Assembly (NCBI GenBank): GCA_947311265.1
Contig: CAMZKQ010000208.1
Location: forward strand, 1 to 7,612
Reading direction: 5' to 3'
DNA from: an uncultured Chlorobiota bacterium
GTDB taxonomy: Bacteria > Bacteroidota > Bacteroidia > Bacteroidales > JAADGE01
Length of the DNA: 7,612 nt
The translations under genes were made by a program, and so were the position numbers. Positions 5,596-7,612 of the stretch are shown in pieces. Every line of letters begins with the position of its first letter. The stretch's first letter is position 1. The notes beneath the pieces were generated by a model that made no database searches, had not been told where the DNA came from, and was given only the letters and a program-made list of their open reading frames with translations.

Positions 5596-6249
5596 CTATA
5601 TTTTTGAACCAAAGGCCAAATCTCCAGCATCACCAAGGCCAGGTACTATGTATGCTTTTGCCGTAAGTTCATCGTCAATAGCACCGCACCAAAAAGTGAT
5701 GTTTTCTCTGCCCAGTTTTTTTTGCATATACTCTAAGCCCTCTTTTGATGATATTGCCGTAACAATGTGTGTGTGCAATGGTTTTTCGACCCTATCCATT
5801 AGGTTTTCATAGGCCAGTACTAGCGATGAGCCAGAGGCTAGCATGGGGTCGGATAGGATTAAGATTTTGCCTTCTAAGCTGGGCGAGGATAGGTAGCCAA
5901 TTTTTATGTCAAAAGAATTGTCCTTATGGTACCGCCGATAGGCGGTAATAAATGCGTTTTCGGCATTATCAAAATAGTTAAGTAGCCCTTGGTGCATGGG
6001 CAATCCTGCACGCAAAACAGTAGAAAGCACAACTTTTGACTCTTGAAGTTGCATATTGGCTATCCCTAGTGGGGTTTGCACATCGGCAGCGGTGTAGCTT
6101 AGTGTTTTGCTAATTTCATAGGCAAATATTTCGCCTATTCGCTCTAGATTGCGACGAAACCTCATGCTATCGGTTTGTATATTTGCATCTCTAATTTCAG
6201 AAATGAAGCGATTAAAAATTGAGTTCTCTTGCCCTATAATGTGTACCAT
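5596..6249 (-). CDS. upp: Uracil phosphoribosyltransferase
   Basis: Cytoplasmic pyrimidine-salvage enzyme converting uracil and PRPP to UMP and pyrophosphate. The 217-residue length is close to the usual ~208-217. Visible motifs: VLRAGLPMHQGLLNYF (78-93), the PRPP-binding loop DPMLASGSS (134-142; usually DPMLATGGS), and the C-terminal uracil-binding segment YIVPGLGDAGDLAFG (200-214). Serine replaces the common Thr and Gly of the PRPP loop, a conservative change. The ATG at 6249 (MVHIIGQENS) is preferred over an upstream in-frame ATG at 6405, because translation from 6405 would run through the terminator and the end of the previous gene, and the extra 52 residues have no family counterpart. 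It lies 58 bp after the dehydrogenase stop. A terminator in that gap implies a separate promoter or partial read-through. Confidence 0.95.
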   Translation of the reverse strand: MVHIIGQENSIFNRFISEIRDANIQTDSMRFRRNLERIGEIFAYEISKTLSYTAADVQTPLGIANMQLQESKVVLSTVLRAGLPMHQGLLNYFDNAENAFITAYRRYHKDNSFDIKIGYLSSPSLEGKILILSDPMLASGSSLVLAYENLMDRVEKPLHTHIVTAISSKEGLEYMQKKLGRENITFWCGAIDDELTAKAYIVPGLGDAGDLAFGSKI

Positions 6250-6271
6250 ATCTATAATTTTATAAAAAATA

Positions 6272-6300
6272 TAAAAAAAGCAGAAAGTAAACTTTCTGCT
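6272..6300 (-). terminator. Rho-independent terminator after the 3-hydroxyacyl-CoA dehydrogenase gene
   Basis: On the minus strand a perfect 9-bp stem, AGCAGAAAG/CTTTCTGCT, with a 4-nt TTTA loop (6279-6300) is followed at once by seven T's (6272-6278) and further T-rich sequence. It begins 8 bp after the dehydrogenase stop at 6308. On the plus strand it is followed by AAAATTG, so it acts in one direction only. Confidence 0.85.
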
Positions 6301-6307
6301 AAAATTG

Positions 6308-7198
6308 TTATGAATTAAAATTTTTGGAAACGATAAGCTCCTTAGTGCCGTGTGTCCAAGAGTAAAAGCCTTCGCCAGATTTCCGACCAAGGTTACCTGC
6401 GGCAACCATATTTACCAAGAGTGGGTCGGGGGCATATTTATCTTTGCCCATACCGGCGTAAAGCACCTCCATTATGGCTAGGCAAACATCTAGCCCAATA
6501 AAATCGGCGAGTTGTAATGGCCCCATTGGGTGTGCCATGCCGAGTTTCATTACGGTATCTATTTCGTAAACCCCTGCCACGCCTTCCCGCAAGGAAATAA
6601 TGGCTTCGTTTATCATTGGCATTAAAATACGATTGGCCACAAAGCCGGGGTAATCGTTTACTTCAACAGGGACTTTTTTAAGTGCTTGTGAGGTCTCCAT
6701 TATGGTTTTGGTAACTTGGTCGGAAGTCTTATAACCTCTTATAATTTCAACGAGTTTCATTATTGGCACGGGGTTCATAAAGTGCATGCCAATTACTTTT
6801 TCGGGGCGAGTGGTTACTGCGGCTATTTTTGTGATTGAAATCGATGAGGTGTTGGTGGCTAAGATTGTTTTTTCAGGGCAAAACTCATCGAGTTGCTTGA
6901 ATATTTTGAGTTTTAAAGTTTCATTTTCGGTGGCTGCTTCTACGACTAAATCGGCATTAGTAACGCTTTTTTTCATATCTGTACTTGTAGCCAAACGGGC
7001 AAGTGTTTCTTCTTTTTGTGTTACCGATATTCGTTCTTTGCTCAAAAGCCTATCCAAATTTTTGGTTATAACTGCCATTGCTTTGGCTAATGCGTCTTGG
7101 TTAATGTCGATAAGGTTTACATTAAAACCGGCTTGTGCAAACACATGTGCAATACCATTACCCATTGTGCCTGAGCCTATTACTGAAATATTTTTCAT
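6308..7198 (-). CDS. 3-hydroxybutyryl-CoA (3-hydroxyacyl-CoA) dehydrogenase
   Basis: Cytoplasmic NAD(P)-dependent enzyme interconverting 3-hydroxyacyl-CoA and 3-oxoacyl-CoA; in stand-alone bacterial forms (Hbd/PaaH type) it serves short-chain fatty acid, butyrate or phenylacetate metabolism. The 296 residues are the normal length of this form. The Rossmann loop is GSGTMGNG (8-15), with D31 at the end of the second strand. The catalytic set is complete with the family's usual spacing: S118 (NTSS), H139 (GMHFMNP), E151 (LVEII) and N189 (FVANR). The C-terminal domain shows LGMAHPMGPLQLADFIGLD and GRKSGEGFYSW. The start is a typical MKNISVIGSGTMG, 63 bp after the ribA stop on the same strand, so co-transcription with ribA is possible. 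A strong terminator follows. The substrate chain length, and so the pathway, cannot be fixed from sequence. Confidence 0.92.
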   Translation of the reverse strand: MKNISVIGSGTMGNGIAHVFAQAGFNVNLIDINQDALAKAMAVITKNLDRLLSKERISVTQKEETLARLATSTDMKKSVTNADLVVEAATENETLKLKIFKQLDEFCPEKTILATNTSSISITKIAAVTTRPEKVIGMHFMNPVPIMKLVEIIRGYKTSDQVTKTIMETSQALKKVPVEVNDYPGFVANRILMPMINEAIISLREGVAGVYEIDTVMKLGMAHPMGPLQLADFIGLDVCLAIMEVLYAGMGKDKYAPDPLLVNMVAAGNLGRKSGEGFYSWTHGTKELIVSKNFNS

Positions 7199-7224
7199 CT
7201 TTTTTGTGTTTTATTATAACTGAT

Positions 7225-7264
7225 ATTATTTTGATTAAAAGTGCTGCTACAATTATCTTGATTA
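7225..7264. repeat. 13-bp near-perfect direct repeat between ribA and the dehydrogenase gene
   Basis: ATTATTTTGATTA (7225-7237) and ATTATCTTGATTA (7252-7264) match at 12 of 13 positions, with starts 27 bp apart. They lie in the 63-bp gap before the dehydrogenase gene, and the second copy overlaps the ribA stop codon. Spaced copies upstream of a gene can be operator half-sites, but in such AT-rich DNA chance is a real alternative. Confidence 0.25.
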
Positions 7265-7612
7265 CACTTTGGAGAGCTGATGCCCCATTTTTACTTTTTT
7301 TGTGTGCATATAAAATTCATTAAATTCGTTAGTTTCTACTTCAATGGGTACATTTTCGGTAATCGTTAGCCCATACCCTTCTAGTCCTGCCCGTTTTACA
7401 GGATTATTAGTAAGTAGGCGAATATTACAAATATTTAAACTTCTTAAAATTTGAGCCCCTACGCCATAATCTCGCTCGTCCCCCTCAAAGCCTAGCTTAT
7501 GATTGGCTTCTACTGTATCATAGCCTTGCTCTTGCAATTTGTAGGTTTTAATTTTATTAAAGAAACCAATGCCCCTCCCCTCTTGGTTCATATAAAGCAC
7601 TACGCCTTTGCC
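7262..7612 (-). CDS. ribA: GTP cyclohydrolase II domain (RibA, or the C-terminal part of RibBA), 5' end outside the window
   Basis: The last 116 residues are visible, open to the right edge. GTP cyclohydrolase II opens GTP to 2,5-diamino-6-ribosylamino-4(3H)-pyrimidinone 5'-phosphate, releasing formate and pyrophosphate, at the start of riboflavin synthesis. Visible motifs: LYMNQEGRGIGFFNKIKTYKLQ, DTVEANHKLGF, DERDYGVGAQIL, RLLTNNPVKRAGLEGYG and the terminal KMGHQL. Counting from the edge, Y24 and R47 correspond to E. coli RibA Tyr105 and Arg128, with the same 23-residue spacing. The three zinc cysteines lie upstream, outside the window. The form with an N-terminal DHBP synthase domain (RibBA) is common in Bacteroidota, but the missing half prevents a decision. 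It ends 63 bp before the dehydrogenase gene on the same strand, with no clear terminator between. Confidence 0.92.
   Translation of the reverse strand, partial: GKGVVLYMNQEGRGIGFFNKIKTYKLQEQGYDTVEANHKLGFEGDERDYGVGAQILRSLNICNIRLLTNNPVKRAGLEGYGLTITENVPIEVETNEFNEFYMHTKKVKMGHQLSKV

Noticed and set aside
6250..6405. An N-terminal extension of upp from an ATG at 6405
   Set aside because: It overlaps the dehydrogenase coding end and a strong terminator, its sequence has no place in the Upp family, and MVHIIGQENS at 6249 is a normal Upp start.
6786..7323. Plus-strand open frames opposite the dehydrogenase and ribA genes
   Set aside because: They lie antisense to well-conserved enzymes, encode no recognisable protein, and reflect codon bias of the real genes.

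Overview
The window looks like a piece of a Bacteroidota chromosome. The DNA is AT-rich. Start codons are preceded by A-rich leaders rather than Shine-Dalgarno sequences. The two promoters that can be read follow the Bacteroidota TTG-N19/20-TAnnTTTG pattern. The gene families (multi-domain PAS/SpoIIE phosphatases with membrane N-termini, Bacteroidota-like Upp and 3-hydroxybutyryl-CoA dehydrogenase) fit this. I cannot name a genus. No tRNA, rRNA, CRISPR array or complete mobile element is visible, and no gene-free stretch exceeds 300 bases.

Layout, left to right: (a) the first 17 codons of an unidentified minus-strand gene (1-53) with its own promoter; (b) a divergent intergenic region with two facing promoters, a 9-bp inverted repeat and a GC-rich hairpin; (c) a plus-strand reading frame, up to 1421, joining the N-terminal part of a type I phosphodiesterase/alkaline-phosphatase-superfamily protein to a full-length small sulfotransferase; (d) ending 3 bp away, a minus-strand cluster transcribed from 5454 to 1425: a PAS/SpoIIE-type phosphatase, a small DUF4359-like membrane-anchored protein, and a second PAS/SpoIIE-type phosphatase; (e) three minus-strand housekeeping or metabolic genes: upp, a 3-hydroxyacyl-CoA dehydrogenase with a clear rho-independent terminator, and the 3' part of ribA (or ribBA) running off the right edge.

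The most interesting part is the signalling cluster. The two phosphatases are collinear paralogues: six predicted membrane segments, coiled coil, PAS, coiled coil, PP2C. They share a numbered N-terminal motif but differ in the catalytic domain. The promoter-proximal copy has lost several conserved pieces. Its final D-D-I-T metal-binding motif is present in the DNA but lies out of frame after an early stop.

The phosphodiesterase-sulfotransferase frame has a second lesion of the same kind. Its natural ATG (262) is separated from the rest of the protein by an A8 run that would need nine A's, and the promoter places transcription start downstream of the only in-frame alternative start. Both lesions are repaired by one extra A, so they may be homopolymer sequencing errors, real decay, or slippage sites. 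The sequence alone cannot separate these.
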